Assembly (NCBI GenBank): GCA_030035585.1
Contig: CM057482.1
Span: 8,357,001 to 8,421,000 of the forward strand
DNA: 64,000 bases
From: Dugong dugon
Lineage: Eukaryota > Chordata > Mammalia > Sirenia > Dugongidae
Reading direction: 5' to 3'
Part shown: piece by piece, positions 12,104 through 21,840 of the stretch
Layout of the letters: every line of letters begins with the position of its first letter
Position numbering within the stretch: position 1 is the first letter of the stretch
Notes under the pieces: generated by a model
Seen by the model: the letters and a program-made list of their open reading frames with translations, nothing else
The model's database searches: none
What the model was told of the DNA's origin: nothing
Program-made: the position numbers and the translations under genes

Positions 12104-12208
12104 GAGCACAAGAACTGTGGAGAGATGAGTGAAATCGAAGCCAAAGTGAAGTACGTCAAACTCGCCCGGTCCCTGCGGACGTACGGTGTGTCCTTTTTCC
12201 TGGTGAAG
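12104..12208 (+). CDS. TLN2: TLN2 exon 2 (FERM F2-F3 junction)
   Basis: Thirty-five whole codons from EHKNCGEMSEIEAKVKYVKL to the SFFLVK end (residues 282-316). They finish the F2 helical subdomain and enter F3. KYVKLARSLRTYGVSFF is near-invariant in talins and packs F2 against F3. The acceptor is CTTTCACAG and the donor AAG|GTGAGT, a strong consensus. Phase 0 at both ends. Confidence 0.98.
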
Positions 12209-13058
12209 GTGAGTGGGGTAGGGTGGAGGCGGTGCGTATCTCTGCCACCTCTTTGTCTTTCATTAATGTGTTTGCTGTTCAGTTTGGTTTGTGGTACCTT
12301 GGCCCCTGGCATTTGCAGATGTAGCGTCTGTGATTCTAGCTCCTCCTGAGAAAGGGCCGTGGCCTGTGGTGTCTGAGTTTAGCTGGGGCTCAGACATGAA
12401 GCACATGAGCCTCAAGGAGGTGAGTGGTGGCTTGGCACACTGTCACTGCCACAGAGTAGCTGAAGGAGTAAGTTCAGTTTTTCTCATTATGACTCTGTCC
12501 TAAGAATGTTTCACGGATGAATATCAAGAGCCCACTGGACCAAGTGAAGGTTGTTGACCCGCAGACCAGTTCAAATTCATGTGGTAAATATGGTACTTAA
12601 TGTGCGGACTTTCATGTTGGTTTTTGGGATTCTCGTGGCCTGCAGGTCAATTTTTATAGGGTTTATCTGTTTCCTGTCGTGTGCTACTACAAGGAGAGGT
12701 AGGCCCTCAGTGGGTACGTTCTTAAGTTGGCTGGTAAATCCTGTGAGCTCCAGTATCCCTTTACTAGGCTCACCCTCAGATGCTCTATTTGAGTCATCCA
12801 GCCACTGGGATTCTTTGGTTTCCATTTGTTCTGCTGTGACTCTGGGTCTCCTGTCTCTCAGCTTTGGCCAGGAGAATGCTCTGTTGTGTGGCGCGGCTCC
12901 TTGTGTTGCTTGACGCAAATGGGAGTGTAAGCAGCTGTGTTGTAGCTGCTTCCAGGGACTGAAGTCAGAAGGCCAGAGACGGTGGTTTGATGAAGGAAGG
13001 AAGTTAATGTTGGACGCTAGGACGTTTGGAAATATAGATGCTTATTTGATTCCACATC

Positions 13059-13543
13059 TGTCTTAGGCATCTAGTGCTGCCATAACAGGAATACCACAAG
13101 TGGGTGGTTTTAACGAAGAGAAGTTTATTTCCTCACAGTCAAAGTAGGCTAAAAGTCCAAATTCAGGGCGATAGCTCCAGGGGAAGGCTTTTTCTCTCTG
13201 TCGGCCTTCTTCTCTTCAGTGTTCCCCGAGACTAGGAGATTCTCTGCGCAGGGACCCCGGTCCTAAAGGACGCCCTCTGCTCCCGACACTGCTTTCTTGA
13301 TGGTATGAGGTCCCCCTGTCTCACTGCTCACTTCTGTCTTTTATATCTCAAGAGATTGCCTCAGGACACAATCCAGTCTTGTAGATCAGGTCCTGCCTTA
13401 ATAACACAACTGCCACCCATCCTCCCTCATTAACATCATAGAGGCAGGTTTACAACATACAGGAAAATCACACGGTACCAGGAATCATGGCCTAGGCAAA
13501 TTGATACACACATTTTTGGGGGGACATAATTCAAACCATGACA
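13059..13543 (-). mobile_element. Solo MaLR-type (ERVL-MaLR) LTR
   Basis: A complete-looking solitary LTR of 485 bp on the minus strand. Read on that strand it begins TGTCATGGTTTGAATTATGT and ends CTAGATGCCTAAGACA. Flanking ACATC (13054-13058) and GCATC (13544-13548) look like a 5 bp target-site duplication with one difference, the size usual for this family. It is the same subfamily as 15-406. No internal region is present, so it is a fossil left by LTR recombination. Confidence 0.8.
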
Positions 13544-13829
13544 GCATCTCACTGGAGCAAGCTTTCTTCATTGGGATGAGGAGGAGTAAAGATTTTACAC
13601 TGAAGAGAGGTGTATACTTTCTACTGATTAGTTATATCAACCAAATCAGCTCTCAGTTTTACAACAGAAAACACTGAGGCTGCTGCCTATGAAGAAAGCA
13701 TACATCAATAGATTGTTTCTATGGAAAATAATTTAGAAGTTGAGTTTTTTCTATTTAGTGGGAGTATTAAACTATTAATGAAGTTTTTAGTGGCACTGAG
13801 TGCCTTCTAGGTAATAATGACTCCATTTA

Positions 13830-14085
13830 TCCCAATGTAATAATAACAATAATAACATTTAGTAAACAGTTACAGACCAGGTGAATCTCATTTGAATCTA
13901 TTAACAACTCAATGGGAGAACTATGACTATTATCTTCTTTTTATAGATAAAAAAATGGAGACCTAGGGAGGTCAGATGACTCAGCTGGGGCCATAGGAGC
14001 TGAAGGCGCCAGGACTTGAATTCAGGTCTCTCTGGCTGCGAAGTCCATCTTCCCAACCACTACACTGTGCTGCCTCAGCTAGGGT
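13830..14085 (-). mobile_element. MIR, minus strand
   Basis: Reverse-complement MIR wording: TTTTTATAGATAAAAAAATGGAGACC in the core, GGACTTGAATTCAGGTCTC, then CCACTACACTGTGCTGCCTC at the head end. Confidence 0.75.
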
Positions 14086-14705
14086 GACCCTGTTTGAGAT
14101 GTAATCACCTGCTTTCAACATCCTAGATACTCCCCCAACCCCCAACACACACAGAACATGAACACGTGGTAAGATCTGCGGGTCTGCTAATTTTAGAAGA
14201 AAGAGCTGCTTTTCATTCATTATTCCAAAGGGCAGCCAGTGGTGCCTGAGTTCCAACACCTCATAAGGACAAAGATTAAACACATTGTCAACCTGCCCAA
14301 TACTGGCATCGGTTGCCATCTGCTTTCTTGAGTTTTTCTGTAGTCCTTCAGGTATGAAATCCATCTCTTGTGTTCTCATCGTCTTCCACTGATACAGTTG
14401 GACTTCACACAGTCTGCTTCAGTGATGTGCTAAAGAAATGTTGTGCCTCTTGCATACAAGTCAGTGAATTTAGAATTATAAATAGCACACAGCACATTAC
14501 ATGTCATTAGACAGGAAGAGAAGTTGAACAGCACATTGTAGAAAAAGGAAATCTGTTCTCCAGAGAAAAATCTGCACACAGCTCATAGAGTTAGATGTAG
14601 AGTTAGAAGAAGAGGTGGAGCTTCTGGCTGTAGCAAGGTTTTGAAGATTTGGTCAAACCAAGATTTCCCTTGTAAAAAATTATTTAAAGCAGAACAAGAA
14701 AGTGA

Positions 14706-14825
14706 TGGGAATTTCCTTCCTTCCTTCCTTTATTCCCTTCCTTCTCCTCTCTCTCTCTCCCTACTTCTTTCTTTTAACATCTCCTTTTTTTGGTATTTCC
14801 TTCCTTCCCTCCCTCCCTCCTTTTT
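14706..14825. repeat. Pyrimidine-rich simple repeats (TTCC)n and (CCCT)n
   Basis: Runs of TTCC at 14706-14735 and CCTTCCCTCCC near 14798-14820, with CT-rich sequence between. Homopyrimidine on the + strand; no coding content. Confidence 0.85.
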
Positions 14826-15112
14826 GTTTAAAATGATCTCTTTGAAGAGAGGAGGGGGTCAAGAAGGTAAGCAGTACTGAAAAGTTTTATATATGTATCA
14901 AATATTCAAATTTTGGTTTTTGTTTGTTTTTTGATCATTTTATAAAATGTTAATAGCACATTGTTCACTTTAATTTTTTACTCAGTGGTCCCATTTAGTA
15001 TATCACTTTATTTTAAAATTGTTCTCGATAAGTATAATTTAGTTGACCATACTTTGCTCTGTTTTAAAAGTAGTAGAACTGAGAATTATGGAATGATTAA
15101 ATTTTATGAATT

Positions 15113-15237
15113 CACGTGCTGGCACATTGTGGGGATTGCAACCAATGTCACAAAACAATACATGCATAAATGTTTTAATGAGAAATTAAATTGAGCTGTA
15201 AATTTTCAACTAAAGCACAATAAAATTTAAAAATAAT
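15113..15237 (+). mobile_element. L1 3' tail fragment
   Basis: Carries ATTGCAACCAATGTCACAAA, then AATGAGAAATTAAATTGAGC and AAGCACAATAAAATTTAAAA, the same 3' close as the L1 insertions at 1113-1626 and 45431-45710. Only about 120 bp remain. Confidence 0.7.
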
Positions 15238-15239
15238 TG

Positions 15240-15603
15240 TGAATTCATAAACCTGGTAAATCAGATCTATACATCAAATAAGACATCGTATAATGAGTTC
15301 ATTTAAGCAAGAAAGGTTTTGGATACAATTCAGCACCATGTCCTTATCAAAGTGTCTTTAATATGCTGGAATAGAAGTATACTTTTGCAATGTGATAGAG
15401 TATCTATTTCAAACTTAGCATCAGAATACTTAACAAAGAAATGCCAGAGAGAACCATGTAAAAGTTGGGATCAAAACAAGGGTGTCTACTAGCACATTAC
15501 CTTTTAGCATTGTTTTGAAAGTTCTGAGAAGTACAGTTAAAACATAAAAATGAGAGAAAAAATCAACAGAATATTAGGAAATCAAGGAACAAAATTATTG
15601 TTA
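15240..15603 (+). mobile_element. Old L1/HAL1-like ORF2 fragment
   Basis: Degenerate ORF2 phrases near 15470-15600: GGGATCAAAACAAGGGTGTC corresponds to the RQGCPLSP region of L1 reverse transcriptase, and TGAGAGAAAAAATCAACAGA follows. It breaks off exactly at the palindromic element at 15604. Confidence 0.5.
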
Positions 15604-15818
15604 CCGCATTTTTATGCAAATAATGCAAGCCCTCAGCATTTGTTTGCTCGCCACGCCCCCCTCCCCCCCCCAGGGATCCTCACAGGTGCCGCCATGCCAG
15701 TCTTCTTCCACATGTTCCTGAAAAAAAAAATTAGCATATTGCCCTTATGAAAATACCTCACGGAGGGGGCTGCGGCTGTCAAACACAGAAGGCACGAGTC
15801 ATTTGTCTGAAAATGTGG
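15604..15818. mobile_element. Palindromic non-autonomous DNA element, copy A
   Basis: A 215 bp near-palindrome. The left end CCGCATTTTTATGCAAAT pairs with the right end ATTTGTCTGAAAATGTGG, and inner segments (TTTGTTTGCTCGCCACG against GCGGCTGTCAAACACAG) continue the pairing. TA lies directly outside both ends (15602-15603 and 15819-15820), as for Tc1/mariner-type insertions. Related copies are at 21841-22057 and 56025-56235. I cannot name the family. A MITE is the best reading. Confidence 0.65.
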
Positions 15819-15867
15819 TACTTGTTGCTGTGATTGTTTCTTTTATAACAAGATATATAGAACCATT

Positions 15868-16742
15868 TTTTTTTTGAAATTTTATTTTGAAATAATTACA
15901 GATTTACAAGAAGTTGCAAAAATAATTCAGAGAGGTCTAGAATACCCTATAACAGACTTCCTCCAGTGGTAACTAGTACAGTATCACAACCAGAAAATTG
16001 ACATTGGAGGTGTAGCCAGAATGCTCCTTAGAAAGGAGGATGGCGAGACTTCGTCTCACCTACTTTGGACACATTATCAGGAGGGACCAGTCCCTGGAGA
16101 AAGACATCGTGCTTGGTAAAGTAGAGGGTCAGCGAAATAGAGGAAGACCCTCTACGAGATGGATTGACACAATGGCTGCAGCAGCGAGCTCAAGCATCAC
16201 AACGATTGTGAGGATGGCGCAGGACTGGGAAGTGTCTCGTTCTGTTGTACATGGGGTCGCTATGAGTCGGAACCAACTCAATGGCGCCTAACAACACAAC
16301 TCACAGACTTTATTTACATTTCACCAGTGTTACATGTGTTCATTTGTGTATGTATATTTAGTTCTATGCGGTTTTATCACGTGTACGTTTATTAACCACT
16401 ATGTCAAGGTACAGAACTATTCTTCCACCACCACAAAGATGCCTCTTGCTTCCCTTTTAAAGCCACACACACCTCCTCCTGCCTCTTCCCTCCTCCCATC
16501 CCTAACCCCTGGCAGCCACTCATCTGTTGTCCATCTTTATAATTTTGTTATTTCAAAAATGTTATATAAATGGAATCATACAGTATGTAATCTTTTGGAG
16601 TTTTTCCCTCAGTATAATTTCCTTGAGATCCAAGCTGTTGTGTGTATCAATGATTTACCCCCTTTTTATCATTGTGTAGTATTCTACAGTGTGGATGTGC
16701 CACGGTTTGTTTAACCATCCATCTGTTGAAGGGCTTTTGAGA
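15868..16742 (-). mobile_element. Antisense L1M-type LINE split by an RTE fragment
   Basis: Left part 15868-16009 (AATTACAGATTTACAAGAAG type 3' untranslated wording) and right part 16301-16742 (CCCCTGGCAGCCACTCATCT, then AAATGGAATCATACAGTATG) are one old L1 read in reverse. The RTE piece at 16010-16300 interrupts it and is therefore younger. Confidence 0.75.
16010..16300 (+). mobile_element. RTE LINE 3' fragment
   Basis: An open stretch at 16040-16291 encodes the C-terminal tail typical of RTE reverse transcriptases: LRLTYFGHIIRRDQSLEKDI, then LGKVEGQRNRGRPSTRWID. It then runs into CATGGGGTCGCTATGAGTCG and a GCCTAACAACAC end. That end is the same tail carried by the AfroSINEs. Only the last part of the LINE is present, so it cannot move by itself. 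The match to RTE is from family knowledge of the FGH..RR..L...I..GK..G.R..GRP..RW motif. Confidence 0.85.
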
Positions 16743-17040
16743 GAGACAGGTGTTTATTGGAAACTGCCTTAGCCTGCCTTTTGCTACTGGAGATAAAGGA
16801 CCCTGGTCTGTGTAGCTGAATGTTGGAAAGGAGGAGTGTGGGGTGGAGTGAGGTGTCCGGCTTAGGAAGGAGGGAAGAGAGAGCCTTATTACTTTGTGAT
16901 TGTCTGCTAAAATGCTGACTCTGTCACCGAGGACCTAAGGCAGGTCCCTGCACCAGGAAGACCCCCACTTTGCTAACACAGATGTGAGTCATTCCCTATT
17001 TTACCTTTTCCAGCTGTTCTGCATTTTGCTGATACCCATT

Positions 17041-17214
17041 AAAAAAAGCCAAACCCATTGCCGTCGAGTCAATTCTGACTCATAGCAACCCTATAGAACA
17101 GTGTAGAACTGCCCCATAGGGTTTCCAAGGAGTGGCTGGTGGATTTGAGCTGCTGATCTTTTGGTTAGCACCTGTAGTTCACCGTAGCTCTTAACCACTG
17201 CTCCACCAAGGCTC
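17041..17214 (-). mobile_element. AfroSINE
   Basis: Short-subfamily member on the minus strand: AAACCCATTGCCGTCGAGTC (tail), CCCCATAGGGTTTCCAAGGA (body) and CTCTTAACCACTGCTCCACC (head). An A-run lies at its + strand left side. Confidence 0.93.
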
Positions 17215-17300
17215 TACTTTGTGGGTAGGAGCTAAAATAATTTTCTCACTTTGTGGCGGTCTCTGTTGCTCAGTTTCAGTATTTTTGAGTTTATTACATC

Positions 17301-17426
17301 CAGGGGTGGATTATCCAATAGGCAAGGCAATCACCAGACCATCTGTAGTGAAGTTGTTCACTACAGATTAGTAAGTAAGCACAAATAAGCCTGTGCTTAC
17401 CTTGCTTACTAGGTCAACTGTCCCTG
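17301..17426. mobile_element. hAT-like hairpin MITE
   Basis: A 126 bp element opening CAGGGGTGGATTATCCAATA and closing TAGGTCAACTGTCCCTG. The CAGGG...CCCTG ends fit hAT superfamily inverted repeats. The inside repeats the TTCACTACAGATTAGTAAGT and GTGCTTACCTTGCTTACT wording of the better preserved copy at 51176-51332. Its left arm is shortened, and no clear 8 bp duplication remains. Confidence 0.65.
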
Positions 17427-17528
17427 TTAGGGATTGCAAATTTGAGAAGAGGCTTTGATTCTATAGGACGGTGCTGTGGGGTTGGGAGAGAGAGAGATGC
17501 CAGCCATACCTAGATGCAGAATCTTTGA

Positions 17529-17620
17529 TGTGGTGATAAAACGTGAAATTGTTCACTCCAGATGATCTGGTAAGCAAGGTAAGGCCCGTGCTTACCTTCC
17601 TATTGGCTAATCGAGCCCTG
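17529..17620 (+). mobile_element. hAT-like hairpin MITE, right-half fragment
   Basis: Starts with GTGAAATTGTTCACTCCAGA and ends with GGCTAATCGAGCCCTG after CCCGTGCTTACCTTCCTATT. This is the right half of the element seen at 17301 and 51176. The left half is not recognised. Confidence 0.5.
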
Positions 17621-18184
17621 GTTCCATCCCTTCGCCTAATAGTGCCCTTCCGATGAATGTCCGCCATATAAGTTGTTTGCTGGGACTTTCTCTCCTGTGC
17701 CAGAACGCTCTCGACGACAATAGGGAAAAGCCCCTCACCCTGAGGCCCCTCACTGGGGAGAGGTGCAGAGGGAAAGAATGAACACATCAGCCGCAAACTG
17801 TATTGTATCTCCTATCCCCTCCCTGGGTCCCAGCAGCTAGGTGTGCGCCAACATCTAAGTCTCTGTGTAGCTTCTGAAGCCAGATTAGATGAACAGGCTT
17901 GGTCCACCTTGCACAGGGAATCTGATTCTTCTCTGTGATTTTCAGAGACTTGGAGGTCCTCACATTTCCACGTTCCTCTCCTCCGACACCCACTCTTATT
18001 CCTGATGTTGTCGCCTCCTTCTGAGGGAAGCTGGAGGGGTGCCGTGACCATCACTGTCTGAAAGTGTGTGAAATGCCTCCGAGGCGTAGGCGGGGAGGTC
18101 AGTTTTGCCTTTCTCGGGTCACTTGCATCGGAAGATAGTAAACTGTGGTAGTTAGTCTGCTTGTGAGGTCGGAGAGATTTCTGA

Positions 18185-18395
18185 GCTACTCAAATCTATG
18201 CTCGAATTGTGGCTTTACCACTCACCAGTGTCTACCTTGAGCATGTTTACCTCTTGGAGACTGTCTCGTTTGCAAAATGGGGATGATGATGACAGCAACT
18301 TCTGTGGAATGCCCTGAAGATTAATGGGATGTTTATAGGATATCCATCATGCAGCTGTCCTGTTATAAGTGCCTGTGCCCTGTGTGAGTATGTAT
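18185..18395 (+). mobile_element. MIR
   Basis: Worn MIR: GTGGCTTTACCACTCACCAG, ACCTCTTGGAGACTGTCTCG, then GCAAAATGGGGATGATGATG. Confidence 0.65.
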
Positions 18396-18424
18396 ACACA
18401 CACCCACATATAGGTACATACTTA

Positions 18425-18622
18425 GTGTGTCTGGAAAAAAAAAACCCAGAAAACCAAAGCCATTGCTGTCGAGTCAATTCCAACTCATAGCAACCCAACA
18501 GGACAGAGGAGAACTGCCCCGTAGGGTTTCCAAGGAGCAGCTGGTGGATTCAAACTGCTGATCTTTTGGTTAGCCGCTGAGCATTTTAACCACTGCACCA
18601 TCAGTGCTCCTTGTGTGTGTCT
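18425..18622 (-). mobile_element. AfroSINE
   Basis: Element at 18433-18614 with GTGTGTCT at 18425-18432 and 18615-18622 as a probable target-site duplication. It is the short subfamily, minus strand, with an A-run at the left. It abuts the next SINE in the same orientation. Confidence 0.92.
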
Positions 18623-18794
18623 ATTAAAAACAAAAACCCAAACCCATTGCTTTTGAGTCAATTCTGACTCATAGCGACTCTACAAGACAGAGCAGAACTG
18701 CCCCACAGGGTTACCAAGGAGCAGCTGGTGGATTCGAACTGTCGACCTTTTGTTTGGCAGCCGAGCTCTTAACACTGTGCCGCAAGGGCTCCCG
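18623..18794 (-). mobile_element. AfroSINE
   Basis: Second of two adjoining minus-strand copies: AAACCCATTGCTTTTGAGTC tail, CCCCACAGGGTTACCAAGGA body and GTGCCGCAAGGGCTCC head. Confidence 0.92.
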
Positions 18795-18899
18795 TGTATA
18801 TGGATGTGTGTGTATATTTGTCTGAGAATAATTGTTTGTATATTTGTTAGCCTTCAGTTATTGGTATTTTGAAAAGTTTTTTTTTTTTTTTCCCTAACA

Positions 18900-19450
18900 G
18901 TAATAGAAATACGCATATATACATTCAGTGGAATTTCAGAAATAAGGAAAAACATAATAATGCAAATCATAAGCGATTATCATTGCCACCCTTTCTAAAT
19001 GTAATGTATATATGTCTATTAAAATTTAATTTCACATAGGATCATGCTATAATACTGTTTTATTATTTAATTTTAAAATATATTTTGAGTAATTTATTTC
19101 TATGAAACTAATTGTTTTTCTGTAATATTATTTTTAATAGTTACAGAGTAGTGTGTTATTCGGATGTACCGTTTTTCACTTATAAAATCTCCTCTATTAA
19201 TTTAATATTCAAATTGTTGTTGCTAGTTTTTCACTATGATAAACTCTAGTTGAGCCTTCTTATACCATGATCTTTTCACATATTGATGACTTTTTAAAAG
19301 AAGTAAGTTCCTAAAACTGAGATGTATCAAAGGTATGAACGTTTTTAAGGCTTTGGATAGATATTAACACATTTTCTTCCATAGACGCTTTGCCAGTTTA
19401 AATTCCTATCGGTAGTGGTCCCCTTCCACACCTTCCTCAATTCTGAGTGT
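18900..19450 (-). mobile_element. Antisense old L1 3' fragment
   Basis: AT-rich reverse L1 wording, such as GTTATTCGGATGTACCGTTT near 19155 and the GTAGTGGTCCCCTTCCACAC phrase near 19413. Strongly diverged. Confidence 0.55.
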
Positions 19451-19744
19451 TAATATAAACAAACCCAAAGTGCTGTTTTACAAAGGCAGCATTCCCGGAG
19501 TGGCGTTCTTTCCAGAAGCAACACCTTTGTGGTCTGGCATCTCTCAGCTCTTCCTAATGACTGCGTCCCTTTGATGTAGTGAGTTCCTCTCCCAGCCTCA
19601 AAGCCTGCTTTTCAAACGGCCCTGCCTGTTTCAAAACACAGCGTAGGTAGGTTCCCGCAGGTGAAACTGCAAACTCACTGACCGTGTAGCAACATCAGAC
19701 ATATTCAGAGGAAGATCAGTGACTCTTGGTGTCTCCCCTTTCAG

Positions 19745-19900
19745 GAAAAGATGAAAGGCAAGAACAAGTTGGTGCCTCGCCTGCTGGGCATCACCAAGGA
19801 CTCGGTGATGCGTGTGGACGAGAAGACCAAGGAGGTGCTGCAGGAGTGGCCCCTCACCACGGTCAAGCGCTGGGCAGCCTCGCCCAAGAGCTTCACGCTG
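19745..19900 (+). CDS. TLN2: TLN2 exon 3 (F3/PTB integrin-binding subdomain)
   Basis: Fifty-two codons, residues 317-368, from EKMKGKNKLVPRLLGITKD to KRWAASPKSFTL. This is the first half of the PTB-like F3 fold that grips the integrin beta tail. The basic cluster K316-K324 binds acidic lipids. L325, R358 and W359 (in KRWAA) contact the membrane-proximal helix and the NPxY motif. All are intact here. The residue aligned to talin-1 Cys336 is Ser (KDSVM), the talin-2 state. The acceptor is CCCCTTTCAG and the donor CTG|GTAGGG is rather weak. A two-copy 48 bp tandem repeat begins just downstream. Confidence 0.98.
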
Positions 19901-19918
19901 GTAGGGACTGGTGGAGGG

Positions 19919-20014
19919 AGGCTAGGGGGCCAGCATGGCGCTGGGTGCTGTTGCGGGGCAGGAGGGCGGCTCAGGGGCCAGCATGGCACTGGGTGGTGTT
20001 GTGGGGCAGGAGGA
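19919..20014. repeat. 48 bp tandem duplication beside exon 3 donor
   Basis: Two adjoining copies of a G-rich unit. CCAGCATGGC recurs at 19930 and 19978, giving a 48 bp period, and each is followed by ACTGGGTG/GCTGGGTG and GGGGCAGGAGG. A weaker third echo (GACCAGCATGG) occurs near 20052. It starts 18 bp after the exon 3 splice donor. Confidence 0.8.
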
Positions 20015-20309
20015 AGGACGGATCCAAGTCCACTGGTTTTCCCCAGCCTACGGGGACCAGCATGGAGATGGTAAGATGGTAGAGGTTCATGGAAGGAGAC
20101 AGGACTGATAGGGAAGTGGGAGAGATATCACCAAGCCTAGGTTTATTTGGCCATGGCTCTTACTCTGGTCTTTGAGTAAGTCAGCCTCAGCTTGTTGACT
20201 AGCAAAGAGCCCCCCACTAGGATGAGTGTCCTATCTTCCTGACAACATTCTGCTTTTCTTCTTTCCTTTCTAAAGGACTCGGCCTTCTGTTATCATTTCC
20301 TCTCGCTCT

Positions 20310-20790
20310 CTTTTTAATTTCTTATATTGCGGTGAAATATATATAACATAAAATTTTCCATTTTAACCATCTAAGTGTACAATTCAGTGACATTAATTAC
20401 ATTCACAAGGAGCCCTGGTTAAGCGCTCAGTTGCTAACTGAAAGGCCGGTAGTTTGAACCCACCAGCAACTCCATCTGGTGATCTGCTCCCATAAAGATA
20501 ACAGCCTAGGAAACCTTATGGGGCAGTTCTCCTCTGTCTGTTGGGTCCATGTGAGTCGGAATCAACTGGACGGCATACAGCAATAACAACAATAACGTTC
20601 ACAATGTTGTGCTGCCGTCACGGCTATCTCCAGCACTTGTTCATCACCACAAATAGAAATTCTGTAACTATTAACTCCCCATCCCGCTCCCTCCAGCCCC
20701 TGGTAACTTCTAGTCTACTTTCTGTCTCTGAATTTGCTTATTGTAGATGTTTCATGTAGGTGGAATCAAAACGCCCTGTTCTCTTTCTAG
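20310..20790 (-). mobile_element. Antisense L1M-type LINE split by a SINE
   Basis: Left part 20310-20408 (TTTTAACCATCTAAGTGTAC, AATTCAGTGACATTAATTAC) and right part 20595-20790 (CCCTGGTAACTTCTAGTCTA) are the 3' untranslated region of an old L1 in reverse, the same region as at 7310. The AfroSINE at 20409-20594 is inserted in it. Confidence 0.8.
20399..20604 (+). mobile_element. AfroSINE with target-site duplication
   Basis: ACATTCACAA (20399-20408) and ACGTTCACAA (20595-20604) differ at one base and flank the element 20409-20594. The tail ends in an (AAC/AAT)n run as in the RTE fragments. Confidence 0.92.
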
Positions 20791-21047
20791 GCAGGCTGGG
20801 AAAACACTCCTCATCAAGATACTACAATTCTTAGGAATTCTAAAACGAGATAAAGAGAGAGCTTAGTGTAGGCCTCAGGGAGCTAGAAAGGTTCCTTTCG
20901 GGGTGCGCTTGGGATGTTGTCAGGAAGAGCAGGGAGAAGGGTACGTACGCCATCTTGTTTTGGAACTAGACCTTCTAGCCTTTAAAGTTACTGATGTGTC
21001 TGTATTTCTTCTAATGCTGTCTTTTCTGTTTTGTTTTGTTTTCCCAG

Positions 21048-21149
21048 GATTTTGGGGAGTACCAGGAAAGCTACTATTCAGTACAAACCACTGAGGGAGA
21101 GCAAATATCCCAGCTGATTGCAGGCTACATTGACATCATCCTCAAAAAG
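21048..21149 (+). CDS. TLN2: TLN2 exon 4 (F3 C-terminal half)
   Basis: Thirty-four codons, residues 369-402, DFGEYQESYYSVQTTEGEQI through IDIILKK. It completes F3: the last strand and the C-terminal helix containing I392 and I396, which pack against the integrin NPxY region, and Y377. The acceptor is TTTTGTTTTCCCAG and the donor AAG|GTATTT. Phase 0 at both ends. Talin-1 has DFGDYQDGYYSVQTTEGEQI here. Confidence 0.98.
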
Positions 21150-21627
21150 GTATTTCTGATTGATACTTTATTAAAGGGCTCAGGTTAGCTGATACGGATA
21201 CCTTAAGAAACAACAACCTTATCTGAAAGACGTGATTTACCATTTTAATCTTGGATACTAGGATTACTTGAGCATGACTCTGTAGGTCCTACAAGAGTTT
21301 CTAACTCTGTGGCTGCAGCCCATGTTTGTATCATACTGCCAGGTACCGAGCAGGAGTGCATCACTTAGCCGCGAAGGGGCCTCGCTAACCCCTCAGCGTC
21401 GTCCTCTCCAGATAGCTGTGTTGTGCCTTCCAGCCTCTATGGAAGCCCAGATTGGGAGGCTCAAGTGTTGTTTGTTTCTCTGTATTTTTTACCAGATTTA
21501 TTAGGGTTTTATGCCCTAGTGGTAATACAGATTTCTCAAGGCTTCAAGATAGAACCCACTCAAAGAACCGAGATCTACAAGAATATTAACATGTGTATCT
21601 CGATTTTAGCTATGTACAATTAAGTCT

Positions 21628-21835
21628 AAGGAGCCCTGGTAGCACAAATGATTAAGAGTTCAGCTGCTAACGGACAGGTTGGTGGTTCGAACCTACCCAG
21701 CAGCTCCACAGGAGAGAGACCTGGGGATCTGCTTCTGTAAAGATTACAGCCAAGAAATCTCTAGGGGCACATGGAGCTGCTGTGAGTTGGAATCAGCTCA
21801 GTGGCACTTAACAACAACAACAGCAGCAATAACAA
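21628..21835 (+). mobile_element. AfroSINE (long-body subfamily)
   Basis: Head GGAGCCCTGGTAGCACAAAT, body CTTCTGTAAAGATTACAGCC and tail TGTGAGTTGGAATCAGCTCA, ending CACTTAACAACAACAACAGC. That end equals the RTE 3' end. Confidence 0.92.
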
Positions 21836-21840
21836 AATTC

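Larger units (their letters stand above)
12209..19744 (+). other. TLN2: TLN2 intron, 7536 bp
   Basis: The longest fully enclosed intron. It holds a solo LTR, two MIRs, pyrimidine-rich simple repeats, L1 pieces, a palindromic element, an RTE fragment nested in an antisense L1, two hAT-like hairpin elements and three AfroSINEs, all listed separately. No feature recognised in 12300-13050, 14090-14700, 16750-17040 and 17630-18180. Confidence 0.9.
19901..21047 (+). other. TLN2: TLN2 intron, 1147 bp
   Basis: Holds a 48 bp tandem duplication near the donor, and an antisense old L1 interrupted by an AfroSINE. Nothing recognised in 20060-20300 or 20800-21040 beyond the splice acceptor tract. Confidence 0.9.

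Noticed and set aside
13981-14379. 132-codon minus-strand open frame
   Set aside because: Its first third is a minus-strand MIR and the rest has no protein signature.
16040-16291. 83-codon frame that looks like a real protein
   Set aside because: It is the C-terminal remnant of an RTE reverse transcriptase, not a host gene; it lacks the polymerase core.
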